From Flavobacterium galactosidilyticum (GTDB taxonomy: Bacteria > Bacteroidota > Bacteroidia > Flavobacteriales > Flavobacteriaceae), in assembly GCF_020911945.1 (NCBI RefSeq), contig NZ_CP087135.1, positions 1,488,001-1,552,000 of the forward strand: a DNA stretch of 64,000 nucleotides, written 5' to 3'. Made by a program: the position numbers and the translations under genes. The notes beneath the pieces are model-generated. The model searched no databases and was not told where the DNA came from. It worked only from the letters and a program-made list of their open reading frames with translations. Below, piece by piece: positions 53,805 through 63,275 of this stretch. The stretch's first letter is position 1, and the number at the start of each line of letters is the position of its first letter.

Positions 53805-55019
53805 ATGAAAAAAATTACATTACTCATGTTTATCGTTTTTTGGGCGATTGCATTGCAAGCACAAAACAAATTATTATCGTCTATTGACGAGTATTATGAC
53901 GGCACTTCTTGGCAAATTTATGCTGGAAACAATTACGAATACGATAGTAATAACAATCTAACTAAGGAAACATATTATAATTATGACTTTCTAACTGGAT
54001 TGTGGAAAATTTCTTATACAACATCTTATGCCTATGATGGTAACAATAGGGTGATACAAACAATAGATCAGAATTGGATTTCGGCCACTAATAAACTTGA
54101 AAATTCATATAGAGAAACTGCAACTTATGTAGGTGGGAAATATGCAGAGTCAATAGGCGAAGAATGGGATGATTCAAGTTTAAGTTGGGTGTACAAATGG
54201 AAAGATGTTTTCAGCTATAATGCTAGTAATTTGATTGAAAGCTCCTTATCCTATAAATGGGATGGTTTACAATGGGTAATCGATTTTCGTGGAACTTTAA
54301 CTTATAATGGTAGTACTAAAATAAGTGCTTTATTAGAGGAAAAATGGGTTAGTTCACAGTGGGTTAATTCAACCAAGACACTACTTACTTATGATGCAAA
54401 CAATAAAATTGTAACGAACAGAACTGCTGAGTGGGATGTTTTTAATGATATTTTTAAAGAAAATGATGGAACAGACTATGTTTTGGATGCAACCGGCAAC
54501 AGAATTAGCGAAACTAATGTTTTTACTTATAATAATGTAGCTAATAATTACAAAAAAGAGTATAGCTATGACTCATCGAGTCTTATGTCTAGCTTTGCTA
54601 ATCCTTTTAAAGATAAAACAGGAATTGATTATCTTTTTGAAGACTTTCCGCATGTAAATAAGCCTTTAGGGTATAATTATTTTACTTATGATAATGCAAC
54701 AAGTACTTATGAAAATACGAGTAGAACTAAGTATGATTATACGAATTCTATTCTTTTGGCTACAGAACGATTTGAAAAAGCAAATGCGACCATAACTTTA
54801 TTCCCAAATCCAACGAGTGATTTGCTAAATATTGAATTAGCAGTTTTCTCACCAGCGACACAAATAATAATTACTGACATACTGGGGAAAAAAATTTATT
54901 CTCAAAAAGTAGAATCTGTTAATACAGCTGTGAATACTAGTGGCTACGCCAAAGGTGTTTATTTAGTTGCTATTATAGATAGTAATAATAGGGATGTAAA
55001 AAAACTGGTGATAAAGTGA
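53805..55019 (+). CDS. Secreted T9SS substrate with type A C-terminal sorting domain
   Basis: 404 residues with a signal peptide (to about residue 21, ALQAQ). Residues about 25-320 consist of repeats of about 40-45 residues with the theme W-x(n)-YDxNN/YNxS, RHS-like in look (YEYDSNNNLTKETYYNYD, YAYDGNNRVIQT, LTYDANNKIVTN). Residues about 327-404 are the type A sorting domain (ITLFPNPTSDLLNIEL...DILGKKIYSQ...GVYLVAI). It is therefore secreted by the T9SS and probably attached to the surface. The ligand is unknown. Confidence 0.88.
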   Translation: MKKITLLMFIVFWAIALQAQNKLLSSIDEYYDGTSWQIYAGNNYEYDSNNNLTKETYYNYDFLTGLWKISYTTSYAYDGNNRVIQTIDQNWISATNKLENSYRETATYVGGKYAESIGEEWDDSSLSWVYKWKDVFSYNASNLIESSLSYKWDGLQWVIDFRGTLTYNGSTKISALLEEKWVSSQWVNSTKTLLTYDANNKIVTNRTAEWDVFNDIFKENDGTDYVLDATGNRISETNVFTYNNVANNYKKEYSYDSSSLMSSFANPFKDKTGIDYLFEDFPHVNKPLGYNYFTYDNATSTYENTSRTKYDYTNSILLATERFEKANATITLFPNPTSDLLNIELAVFSPATQIIITDILGKKIYSQKVESVNTAVNTSGYAKGVYLVAIIDSNNRDVKKLVIK

Positions 55020-55079
55020 GGTTTCTGAAAATAACTTTTGGAAAAGCTTTAGCGTATTAGATAGATGGATAATTACAAA

Positions 55080-55122
55080 CAAAAAAACTCTTTCGGCTAT
55101 AAAGCCTGATAGAGTTTTTTTT
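55080..55122 (+). terminator. Terminator after the T9SS substrate gene
   Basis: AAAAACTCT and AGAGTTTTT enclose a second CGGCT/AGCC stem, followed by T, 60 bases after the stop. Confidence 0.8.
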
Positions 55123-55279
55123 GCTTCTTCGATAAATCAAAAGTTGTTTAACTATGGTTGTGTTTGAATGTGTATTGTCTTTTCAATGATGAAAATTTTA
55201 AAATAGATTTGTAACATACAGCTCGTTTTCCTGAAAACCTACCTTTGTTTAATGACTATTTGACAATCAGCAATAACTG

Positions 55280-55334
55280 TGTTTTTGATTTTGAAACACC
55301 ACTAATTGGGCAAGAATTTTGAATTGTGATTTTA
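55280..55334 (+). pseudogene. Remnant resembling the 3' end of the beta-CASP gene
   Basis: CCACTAATTGGGCAAGAATT and the following TTGAATTGTGATTT (to 55333) match 53402-53434, the end of the beta-CASP gene, with about four substitutions and one extra T. Translated it gives TPLIGQEF against IPLIGQEFEL. Upstream similarity fades quickly. It may mark an old duplication or the far border of an insertion holding the T9SS gene. Confidence 0.5.
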
Positions 55335-55368
55335 ACAATCTTTTAGTTTTCCGAATCGGTTTATTTAC

Positions 55369-55376
55369 TAATTTTG
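55369..55376 (+). promoter_or_regulatory. -7 element immediately before the HYC_CC_PP gene (leaderless mRNA likely)
   Basis: TAATTTTG matches TAnnTTTG and ends four bases before the ATG at 55381. Transcription would start at or next to the A of the ATG. Confidence 0.5.
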
Positions 55377-55380
55377 CAAC

Positions 55381-55782
55381 ATGAATATTAAAAAATGCAC
55401 TGGTCTATTTTTAGCTTTTCTACTGTTGGTTTCCAATGTGGGATTAGCTTTTAATGTGCATTATTGTGGAGGAGAAATCGCATCGGTTTCTGTGAAACCA
55501 ATTGCTTATCAGAAAGCTGAAAAATCCTGTTGCTCGAAAAAAGTTGAAAAAGAAGAAAGTTGTTGTAAAGACAAAGTCGTTAATTTTCAAAAAAAATCAG
55601 ACAACACGGTACTTAAAGTATTCTCGATCGATTCTCCTTTTTACTTCATTATAAAGGAATCGCAAACCTTTGTTTTTTCTTCGGAAGCAAATTTAAAAAG
55701 CGCTCAAGCCACATCTTATTTTTGTGCTGCTAATGCGCCTCCACTCTTTAAGTTGTATAGTCAATATATTTTTTACGCCTGA
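55381..55782 (+). CDS. HYC_CC_PP family small cysteine-rich exported protein
   Basis: 133 residues with a signal peptide or membrane anchor (about 5-23). The family motifs are in order: VHYCGGEI, SCCSKK, SCCKDK, then CAANAPPLFKLYSQ. The paired cysteines suggest metal or redox chemistry in the periplasm. The family is usually encoded before a TonB-dependent receptor, as here (73-base gap), and metal-linked genes follow. Confidence 0.85.
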   Translation: MNIKKCTGLFLAFLLLVSNVGLAFNVHYCGGEIASVSVKPIAYQKAEKSCCSKKVEKEESCCKDKVVNFQKKSDNTVLKVFSIDSPFYFIIKESQTFVFSSEANLKSAQATSYFCAANAPPLFKLYSQYIFYA

Positions 55783-55855
55783 TTTTAATGTTTTAAAAGT
55801 CGGATCACTTCTTGTGATCTCAATCTACTTTTCATAAACATTAAATAACTTTATA

Positions 55856-57865
55856 ATGAATAAAATAGCAATGCTCTTTATTGCGATTTTTGTATCATTT
55901 CCTGTTTTCGCTCAAGAAAATTTGAAAGAAATAAAAATCACAAAAAAGCGAAAAGGAATTCAAAAGTCATACACCGTAACCGGAAATACTACAATTATAA
56001 CGAGTAAAGAATTGCTGAAAGCAGCTTGTTGTAATCTCGCCGAAAGTTTCGAAACAAATCCATCGATTGATGTCAATTTTACAGATGCATTGACAGGAAC
56101 AAAACAAATCAAAATGTTGGGATTAACAAGTCCTTATTTGATGATTACTGAAGAAAATGTTCCTTCTGTTAGAGGCGCTTCGCAAGCCTATGGTTTGTCA
56201 TTTACACCAGGAACCTGGGTTGAAAGTATCCAGATAACCAAAGGTGCAGGAAGTGTAGTGAATGGTTACGAAAGTATTTCGGGACAAATAAATACTGAGT
56301 TAATAAAACCGATTAGTGATATTCCGTTTTTCTTGAATGCGTACGGTTCTACTGATTCTCGATTTGAGTTGAATACGCATTTCAATACTAAATTATCAGA
56401 TAAATGGAGCAGCAGCTTGTTTTTGCATGGCAATACTCGGGTTTCTAAAACTGATATGAATAGTGATGGATTTCTAGATAATCCATTGGCAAAACAAATT
56501 AATGTTCTCAATAGATACCAATATTATAATGAAGAAAAAGGTCTTGTAAGTTTTATTAATTTCAGGTATATGAATGATAAAAAGCAAACTGGAGAATTAG
56601 ATTTTGATAAAAATACAGATCGAGGCACTACCAATTATTGGGGTTCTGAGATTAATACGGAAAGGCTAGATCTTTCAACAAAAGTGGGTTATGTTTTTAA
56701 AGATATGCCGTATCAGAGTTTAGGATTCCAAAATGCTTTTAATATTCATAATCAGCATTCTTATTTTGGTTTAAACCAATACAATATCAAACAAAGTAGT
56801 TATTATTCGAACTTAATTTTCAACTCCATAATTAGCAATACGATGAATAAGTTTGCTACGGGTTTGAACTTTACGTATGACAAATACCAAGAATTTGTAA
56901 ACGTAAACGACTACAGTAGAATTGATAACTCTGTTGGAGCTTTTTTCGAATACACCTATGACAATGATGATGATTTCAGTTTAATCCTGGGTGGTCGAAT
57001 AGATAATCACAACCGTTTAGGAACATTTGTTACGCCTAGACTTCATGCACGTTACAATCCATGGGAAAAAGCAGTTTTACGTTTTTCAGCAGGAAGGGGA
57101 AAACGTTCTGCTAATATTTTTGCTGAAAATCAACCGTTATTTGCTAGTGCTAGAGCATTCGAAATTTTAGATACTAACGGTAAAGTTTATGGATTAAATC
57201 CGGAAATTGCATGGAATTATGGAGTTAGCTTTGCACAAAAGTTCTCGCTTTTTGGTAAAAATGCCGATGTTGGTTTTGATGTGTACAGAACTGATTTCCA
57301 AAACCAAGCGGTAGTTGATTTGATGCAAAGTCCACAGCAAGTTTTGTTTTATAATTTAAAAGGGAAATCTATTGCAAATACGATGCAATTCGAATTTAAT
57401 TATGAATTAGCAAAACACCTTAATTTGCGTTCTGCCTATAAATTTTACGATGTAACAACTGATTATCTTTCGGGAACGTATCAAAACCCGTTGCAAGCAA
57501 AACATAGATTTTTTGGTAATTTAGAATATGAAACCCACATTGGAGAAAAAGGAAAACAATGGAAATTTGATTATACATTTAATTGGATTGGTCAACAGCA
57601 ATTGCCAAATACGATGTCAAATCCTGTGAATGATAGATTACCTGAATTTTCACCATCCTATTCGTTGATGAATGCTCAAATCACTAGAACATTTTCTTCA
57701 ACTTTCGAAATGTATATTGGTGGAGAAAACATAGGAAACTACAGGCAGGAAAAATCAATTCTTGGTAGTGATAATCCTTTTGGCTCCACTTTTGATGCTA
57801 CGATCGTATATGCTCCAGTTTTTGGTCAAATGTATTATGCTGGACTGCGTTTTAAAATTAAATAG
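55856..57865 (+). CDS. TonB-dependent outer-membrane receptor, probably metal-related
   Basis: 669 residues with a signal peptide ending VFAQ. A plug domain (about 35-150) has SKELLKAACCNLAESFETNP, with an unusual CC pair, and VESIQITKGAGSVVNGYESISGQINTEL. The 22-strand barrel follows to the C-terminus, which ends in YYAGLRFKIK. It lacks the N-terminal CarboxypepD_reg domain that many relatives carry. Its place between HYC_CC_PP and HMA genes suggests copper or another soft metal, or its chelate, as cargo. Confidence 0.88.
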   Translation: MNKIAMLFIAIFVSFPVFAQENLKEIKITKKRKGIQKSYTVTGNTTIITSKELLKAACCNLAESFETNPSIDVNFTDALTGTKQIKMLGLTSPYLMITEENVPSVRGASQAYGLSFTPGTWVESIQITKGAGSVVNGYESISGQINTELIKPISDIPFFLNAYGSTDSRFELNTHFNTKLSDKWSSSLFLHGNTRVSKTDMNSDGFLDNPLAKQINVLNRYQYYNEEKGLVSFINFRYMNDKKQTGELDFDKNTDRGTTNYWGSEINTERLDLSTKVGYVFKDMPYQSLGFQNAFNIHNQHSYFGLNQYNIKQSSYYSNLIFNSIISNTMNKFATGLNFTYDKYQEFVNVNDYSRIDNSVGAFFEYTYDNDDDFSLILGGRIDNHNRLGTFVTPRLHARYNPWEKAVLRFSAGRGKRSANIFAENQPLFASARAFEILDTNGKVYGLNPEIAWNYGVSFAQKFSLFGKNADVGFDVYRTDFQNQAVVDLMQSPQQVLFYNLKGKSIANTMQFEFNYELAKHLNLRSAYKFYDVTTDYLSGTYQNPLQAKHRFFGNLEYETHIGEKGKQWKFDYTFNWIGQQQLPNTMSNPVNDRLPEFSPSYSLMNAQITRTFSSTFEMYIGGENIGNYRQEKSILGSDNPFGSTFDATIVYAPVFGQMYYAGLRFKIK

Positions 57866-57920
57866 TCAATTGCAAAGGCAGTTAAAAAAGTCAATTTCAA
57901 TAACAATTAAAAATAAAAAA

Positions 57921-58262
57921 ATGAAAAATTTAATTACAATTTTTTTACTTGTTTTAGTCGGGTTTACAACTCAAGCACAAGAAAAAAAGAATAAAAATGC
58001 TAAATATGTTACTGAGGTGAATGGCAATTGTGAGCAATGTCAAAAACGAATTCAAAAAGCGGCTTATGCAGTTCCTGGAGTAAAATCAGCATCTTGGAAT
58101 ATTGAAACGCATCAGCTAAGTTTAATAATTAACGAAGAAAAAACAACCGCATTAGGTGTGAAAAAAGCAATTGCAAAAGTGGGACATGATACAGATGAAG
58201 TGAAGGCGACAAATGAAGATTATGAAAATCTACATCATTGTTGTTTGTATGAGAGAAATTAG
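57921..58262 (+). CDS. Exported HMA-domain metal-binding protein
   Basis: 113 residues from ATG at 57921; a longer frame starting inside the receptor gene is rejected because this ATG begins a clean signal peptide (FLLVLVGFTTQAQ). The HMA domain (about 28-95) has the metal motif NCEQCQKR (CxxC). A second Cys pair, HHCCLY, is near the end. It is probably a periplasmic metal carrier working with the upstream receptor. Confidence 0.88.
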   Translation: MKNLITIFLLVLVGFTTQAQEKKNKNAKYVTEVNGNCEQCQKRIQKAAYAVPGVKSASWNIETHQLSLIINEEKTTALGVKKAIAKVGHDTDEVKATNEDYENLHHCCLYERN

Positions 58263-58267
58263 TTATC

Positions 58268-58298
58268 GAATCCAAGGTTTCCAGCCTTGGATTTTTTC
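58268..58298 (+). terminator. Terminator after the HMA gene
   Basis: AATCCAAGG and CCTTGGATT around TTTCCAG, followed by six T, a few bases after the stop. Confidence 0.88.
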
Positions 58299-58405
58299 TT
58301 TAAATTATTTAGTTAATAAAACTTTAAATTGCCTCATTAAATTGTCGTTGAACTAAATTATTATTACTTTCACGAACTTATACACCTTAACAAAAAAATA
58401 CATTT

Positions 58406-59086
58406 ATGAATAATTTTGACTGGACTCAGTTAATCAACCCAGAGTTTTATATTTCAATGAGTATTGGGGGAGTTCAAATTGGCTTATATATCGTTTTATT
58501 TATAGTATTTGCAGAAACTGGTCTTTTTGCAGGTTTTTTTCTTCCAGGTGATAGCTTGCTTTTTTTAGCAGGAATTTATAGTGGTGAGTTGATGGCTAAT
58601 GTTATTTATATCCCTAGTGATTTTATGAATGTTTTGTTACTTTCACTATTAGTTGCTCTTATGGGAATTTTAGGGAATATGGTTGGATATTGGTTTGGAG
58701 CCAAAAGCGGTTATTACTTATTTAAAAAAGAAGATACTTTTTGGTTTAAGAAAAAATATTTACTTCAATCAAAAGATTTCTTCGAAAAATATGGAGGCAA
58801 AGCTATTATTTTTGCCCGTTTTTTACCAATTTTTAGAACATTTGCACCTATAATAGCAGGAATTGTATCAATGGATAAAAAGAAGTTTATGTTCTTTAAT
58901 ATATTAAGTTCTTTCTTATGGTCTTTTATTTTAATTTTTGCGGGTCATTATCTATATGGTATTTTCTTAAAGCAAGGGATTGATTTAAAACACCATATTG
59001 AATATATCATTATCATTATCGTATTGATTTCTACATTTCCGGTGTTGGTAAAATTGCTAAAAAAGAGACCTGCTGATAAAGTATAG
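58406..59086 (+). CDS. DedA-family membrane protein
   Basis: 226 residues, about five membrane segments including re-entrant regions. DedA signatures are FFLPGDSLLFLAGI, GNMVGYWFGAKSG and FARFLPIFRTFAPIIAGI with the conserved arginines. The family is linked to undecaprenyl-phosphate or phospholipid translocation. Single gene with its own terminator. Confidence 0.9.
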   Translation: MNNFDWTQLINPEFYISMSIGGVQIGLYIVLFIVFAETGLFAGFFLPGDSLLFLAGIYSGELMANVIYIPSDFMNVLLLSLLVALMGILGNMVGYWFGAKSGYYLFKKEDTFWFKKKYLLQSKDFFEKYGGKAIIFARFLPIFRTFAPIIAGIVSMDKKKFMFFNILSSFLWSFILIFAGHYLYGIFLKQGIDLKHHIEYIIIIIVLISTFPVLVKLLKKRPADKV

Positions 59087-59095
59087 TTTAAATAG

Positions 59096-59130
59096 AAAAG
59101 TCCGAAGATTGAATCTTCGGACTTTTTTTT
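59096..59130 (+). terminator. Terminator after the DedA gene
   Basis: AAAAGTCCGAAGATT and its exact complement, 15 bp, separated by one base, with a T run. Confidence 0.92.
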
Positions 59131-59212
59131 GTTCTATCAAGAGTATAAATTTTTATTCTTTGTTATTTTGATGCTCTAGTTGGATTATAATTTCTCTAAT
59201 ATTGTTGTTTAA

Positions 59213-59248
59213 AGCAAAAAAATCCGTTTACTTAACGTAAACGGATTT
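59213..59248 (-). terminator. Terminator of groES-groEL
   Basis: AAATCCGTTTAC and its complement form a 12-bp stem around TTAA, followed on the minus strand by seven T. Confidence 0.9.
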
Positions 59249-59271
59249 AATATATAATTTTGGATAGATTG

Positions 59272-60918
<1,647 letters not shown>

Positions 60919-60958
60919 TTAGTTGTCTTAATACTTAATTCTTTCGACTTAATACTAA

Positions 60959-61234
60959 TTATATTATCGCAAGAATATCATCCTCACGCATAATTAAATA
61001 ATCTTTTCCTTCTAGTTTCAATTCAGTTCCAGCATATTTTCCGTAAAGTACAGAATCTCCAATTTTTACTGTCATTGTATGATCTTTTGTACCATTTCCA
61101 ACGGCAACAACAGTTCCTTTTTGTGGTTTTTCTTTTGCTGTATCTGGAATAAAAATCCCTGACGCAGTTTTTGTTTCAGCCGCAACGGGCTCGATAAGAA
61201 CTCTGTCTGAAAGTGGTTTGATGTTTAAAGCCAT
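60959..61234 (-). CDS. groS: Co-chaperonin GroES
   Basis: 91 residues. [27 protein letters not shown] includes the mobile loop that docks on GroEL. Length normal. First gene of the groES-groEL operon. Confidence 0.98.
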   Translation of the reverse strand: MALNIKPLSDRVLIEPVAAETKTASGIFIPDTAKEKPQKGTVVAVGNGTKDHTMTVKIGDSVLYGKYAGTELKLEGKDYLIMREDDILAII

Positions 61235-61269
61235 GATTTTATATTTATTTTATAGTTTTAATGAATGCT

Positions 61270-61310
61270 TATTGGATTTCAGAAATTGTGCCAGCCTACT
61301 AAAACTGACA
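61270..61310 (-). promoter_or_regulatory. Possible groESL promoter region
   Basis: No CIRCE element or ordinary TAnnTTTG was found. On the minus strand TGGCAC (61288-61293 complement) followed after five bases by CTGA resembles a sigma-54 -24/-12 element (TGGCAC-N5-TTGC) with two mismatches in the -12 half. Tentative. Confidence 0.25.
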
Positions 61311-61322
61311 CATTTGCTTAAA

Positions 61323-61356
61323 AAAAATGCCAGCTTTGACAAGCTGGCATTTTTAA
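61323..61356 (-). terminator. Terminator of the lptE-secG gene string
   Basis: AAATGCCAGCTTG and AAGCTGGCATTT form a stem around TCA, with eight T on the minus strand, just after secG. Confidence 0.88.
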
Positions 61357-61371
61357 AATAGTATATATAAT

Positions 61372-61701
61372 TTATTTTGCTGGAGTTGGTACAGCAGGTG
61401 TATTTTGTACAGGTGCTACTGGAGCAGTTGTAGGGGCATTGTTGATGATTTTTGAATCAGTATCACTCAATGAACCAGTAAAACTTAAGCTTGAAAGAAG
61501 GATAAGTGCAATCAGTATAGTTGCTAATGTCCAAGTACTTTTATCTAAAAAGTCAGTTGTTTTTTGTACTCCTCCCATCATCTGAGAACCGCCTAGTGTA
61601 GAAGATAATCCGCCACCTTTAGGGTTTTGAACCATTATAACCACGATTAATAGAAAACAAACTATAGTTATTAAAACTAAAAAAATTGAAAATGTGCTCA
61701 T
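61372..61701 (-). CDS. secG: Preprotein translocase subunit SecG
   Basis: 109 residues. Two membrane segments (about 2-22 and 57-77) flank the conserved MVQNPKGGGLSSTLGG loop. The Pro/Ala-rich C-terminal tail is longer than in E. coli. SecG supports SecYEG export. It starts 3 bases after the TPR gene stop. Confidence 0.95.
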   Translation of the reverse strand: MSTFSIFLVLITIVCFLLIVVIMVQNPKGGGLSSTLGGSQMMGGVQKTTDFLDKSTWTLATILIALILLSSLSFTGSLSDTDSKIINNAPTTAPVAPVQNTPAVPTPAK

Positions 61702-61704
61702 TGT

Positions 61705-62580
61705 TTAATTATTGTTATGTTGTAAAATCTTTATATCCGTTATGCGGTCTGCAAAGAAACTACTTTTTTCTGGATATTTCAAAATTAATATTTCATAAGC
61801 TTGAATCGCTTTTTGATATTTTTTTTGTTCCAAATAAACCCTTGCTAAAGTCTCTGTCATCAGGTAAGAATTGTCAGAAGCATTTAGGTCAAAGCTAACT
61901 GTAGAGGGTACTCCGTGCTTGACTGGTGGAATTTTCGGACTGTTTTCTATGAACTTATCGATTAACGCTAACTTTTTTTGTTTGTCGGGATCAATAATAG
62001 GTGCAGTTTGGTTGTTATCTAACTCGTTTTCTCTTTTTATAGGTTGAGTTCTTGAAAGCTGAAGCCATTCTTGAAAGGAATGTTGTTCTTTTTTAGAAAA
62101 ATCTAAAGGTTGACCTATCTCCAGTTTTTCTTCAACTGTTTTTGAAGTTTCTTCAATTTTTATATCTGCAGGTTCTTTAATTTGTACAGGTGAAGCTTCT
62201 TTTATTGAAGTTAGTATCGATTGCTCCAATTTGTTTATTTTAATCGCTTGCTTTTCCTCAGGAACTAGGATTTCGCTACCATGGACGTAAATATCAAGAA
62301 TCTCAAGTGCTTTTCTTTCGTATAAATTTTTATCAATTGAGATAAAAGTATCTGAAGTAATAAAATCAAATAAAACTGATCTATCCGTTGTATATGCTGC
62401 TGTAGTTTTTAAAGCTGCATTGTATTTATAACTGTTCTGATTGTATAATCCTTTTAACTGAATTGCACGCGCACTTTGAAAATACGGAAATTCTTCTAAT
62501 ACTTTCGCTAAAGCTTCTGTTTGCTTTTCGTGAATTAGATCCGGTTTGTTAATTAAATAAGTATAATCAGTAACATTCAT
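61705..62580 (-). CDS. TPR-containing protein of unknown function
   Basis: 291 residues, no signal peptide. The N-terminal part (about 1-110) is helical (YFQSARAIQLKGLYNQNSYKYN). The middle is charged and probably flexible. A TPR-like pair lies at about 240-285 (ARVYLEQKKYQKAIQAYEILILKYPEKSSFFADRI). It is located between lptE and secG, an order conserved in Flavobacteria, which suggests an envelope-related role. No enzyme motif. Confidence 0.8.
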   Translation of the reverse strand: MNVTDYTYLINKPDLIHEKQTEALAKVLEEFPYFQSARAIQLKGLYNQNSYKYNAALKTTAAYTTDRSVLFDFITSDTFISIDKNLYERKALEILDIYVHGSEILVPEEKQAIKINKLEQSILTSIKEASPVQIKEPADIKIEETSKTVEEKLEIGQPLDFSKKEQHSFQEWLQLSRTQPIKRENELDNNQTAPIIDPDKQKKLALIDKFIENSPKIPPVKHGVPSTVSFDLNASDNSYLMTETLARVYLEQKKYQKAIQAYEILILKYPEKSSFFADRITDIKILQHNNN

Positions 62581-62584
62581 ATTT

Positions 62585-62645
62585 TTGAGTAATCAGTTTG
62601 TAGTGCTTGGTGCTCAGTAATCAGATTTTAGTGTTCAGTAATGTT
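62585..62645. repeat. CAGT-type spacer repeat
   Basis: Degenerate repeats of AGTAATCAG, AGTGCTTGGTGCTCAGTAATCAG and AGTGTTCAG, the same type of filler as at 39724-39781. Confidence 0.5.
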
Positions 62646-62694
62646 AGTGTAGTTAACGGAATAGTAAAAATTGTCAACTACCTAAGTGGCTCAT

Positions 62695-63198
62695 TTACCA
62701 TTTAGCTAAAGATTCATTGAATATATCTTGCGTTATTCTTTCGAAAATATCTTTCAAGGCAGAGTTTAATGTAGCGCCTGTCAATTGCTGTTCAGCTGGG
62801 TAATCATAGAAAAATGAGAATGATTTTTCAAAATCGTCTTTTTCCGTTTTCTTATTGGTAAAACGAACAATTATTCTGATGGTTAATCGATTTTGAGCAG
62901 CTCTTTGATCTGCAGTAGCAGTCATCGGACTAATTCTATAATCTACAATTTCTCCTTCGTACGATAAATCAGCACCATTTTTAACTAAATTCAGATTTGT
63001 CTGGTTCTGAATCAAATCTTGAAGTTCTAATGTAAATCTTCTATCAATTCCTGGTTCGATTAGTTCCGCATTATTTTGAAAAAAGCCAACTTGAAATGTT
63101 TTGGCGTCAATTTTTCCGGTTCCCGTAAAGTTATAAACGGAACAGCTATTTGTTACCAATAAAACGATGAAGAGTGCTAAGAAATGTATTTTTTTCAT
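62695..63198 (-). CDS. LptE-like LPS-assembly lipoprotein
   Basis: 167 residues with a lipobox-type signal (VTNSC, C19). The body is a small alpha/beta domain with NNAELIEPGIDRRFTLELQDLIQNQTNLNLV and YDYPAEQQLTGATLN, which match the LptE family of Bacteroidetes. LptE plugs the LptD barrel at the outer membrane. It is upstream of secG in the usual order. Confidence 0.85.
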   Translation of the reverse strand: MKKIHFLALFIVLLVTNSCSVYNFTGTGKIDAKTFQVGFFQNNAELIEPGIDRRFTLELQDLIQNQTNLNLVKNGADLSYEGEIVDYRISPMTATADQRAAQNRLTIRIIVRFTNKKTEKDDFEKSFSFFYDYPAEQQLTGATLNSALKDIFERITQDIFNESLAKW

Positions 63199-63275
63199 AT
63201 TAATTTAGTAAAAGGCTGGTGGCTTTAATTTACTTTTCAAAAGTAACCTTATTTTGGGATTTTGAATTTATTATT

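Noticed and set aside
57762..57920. Long frame beginning inside the TonB receptor gene
   Set aside because: It overlaps the receptor in another frame; ATG 57921 starts a proper signal peptide for the HMA protein.
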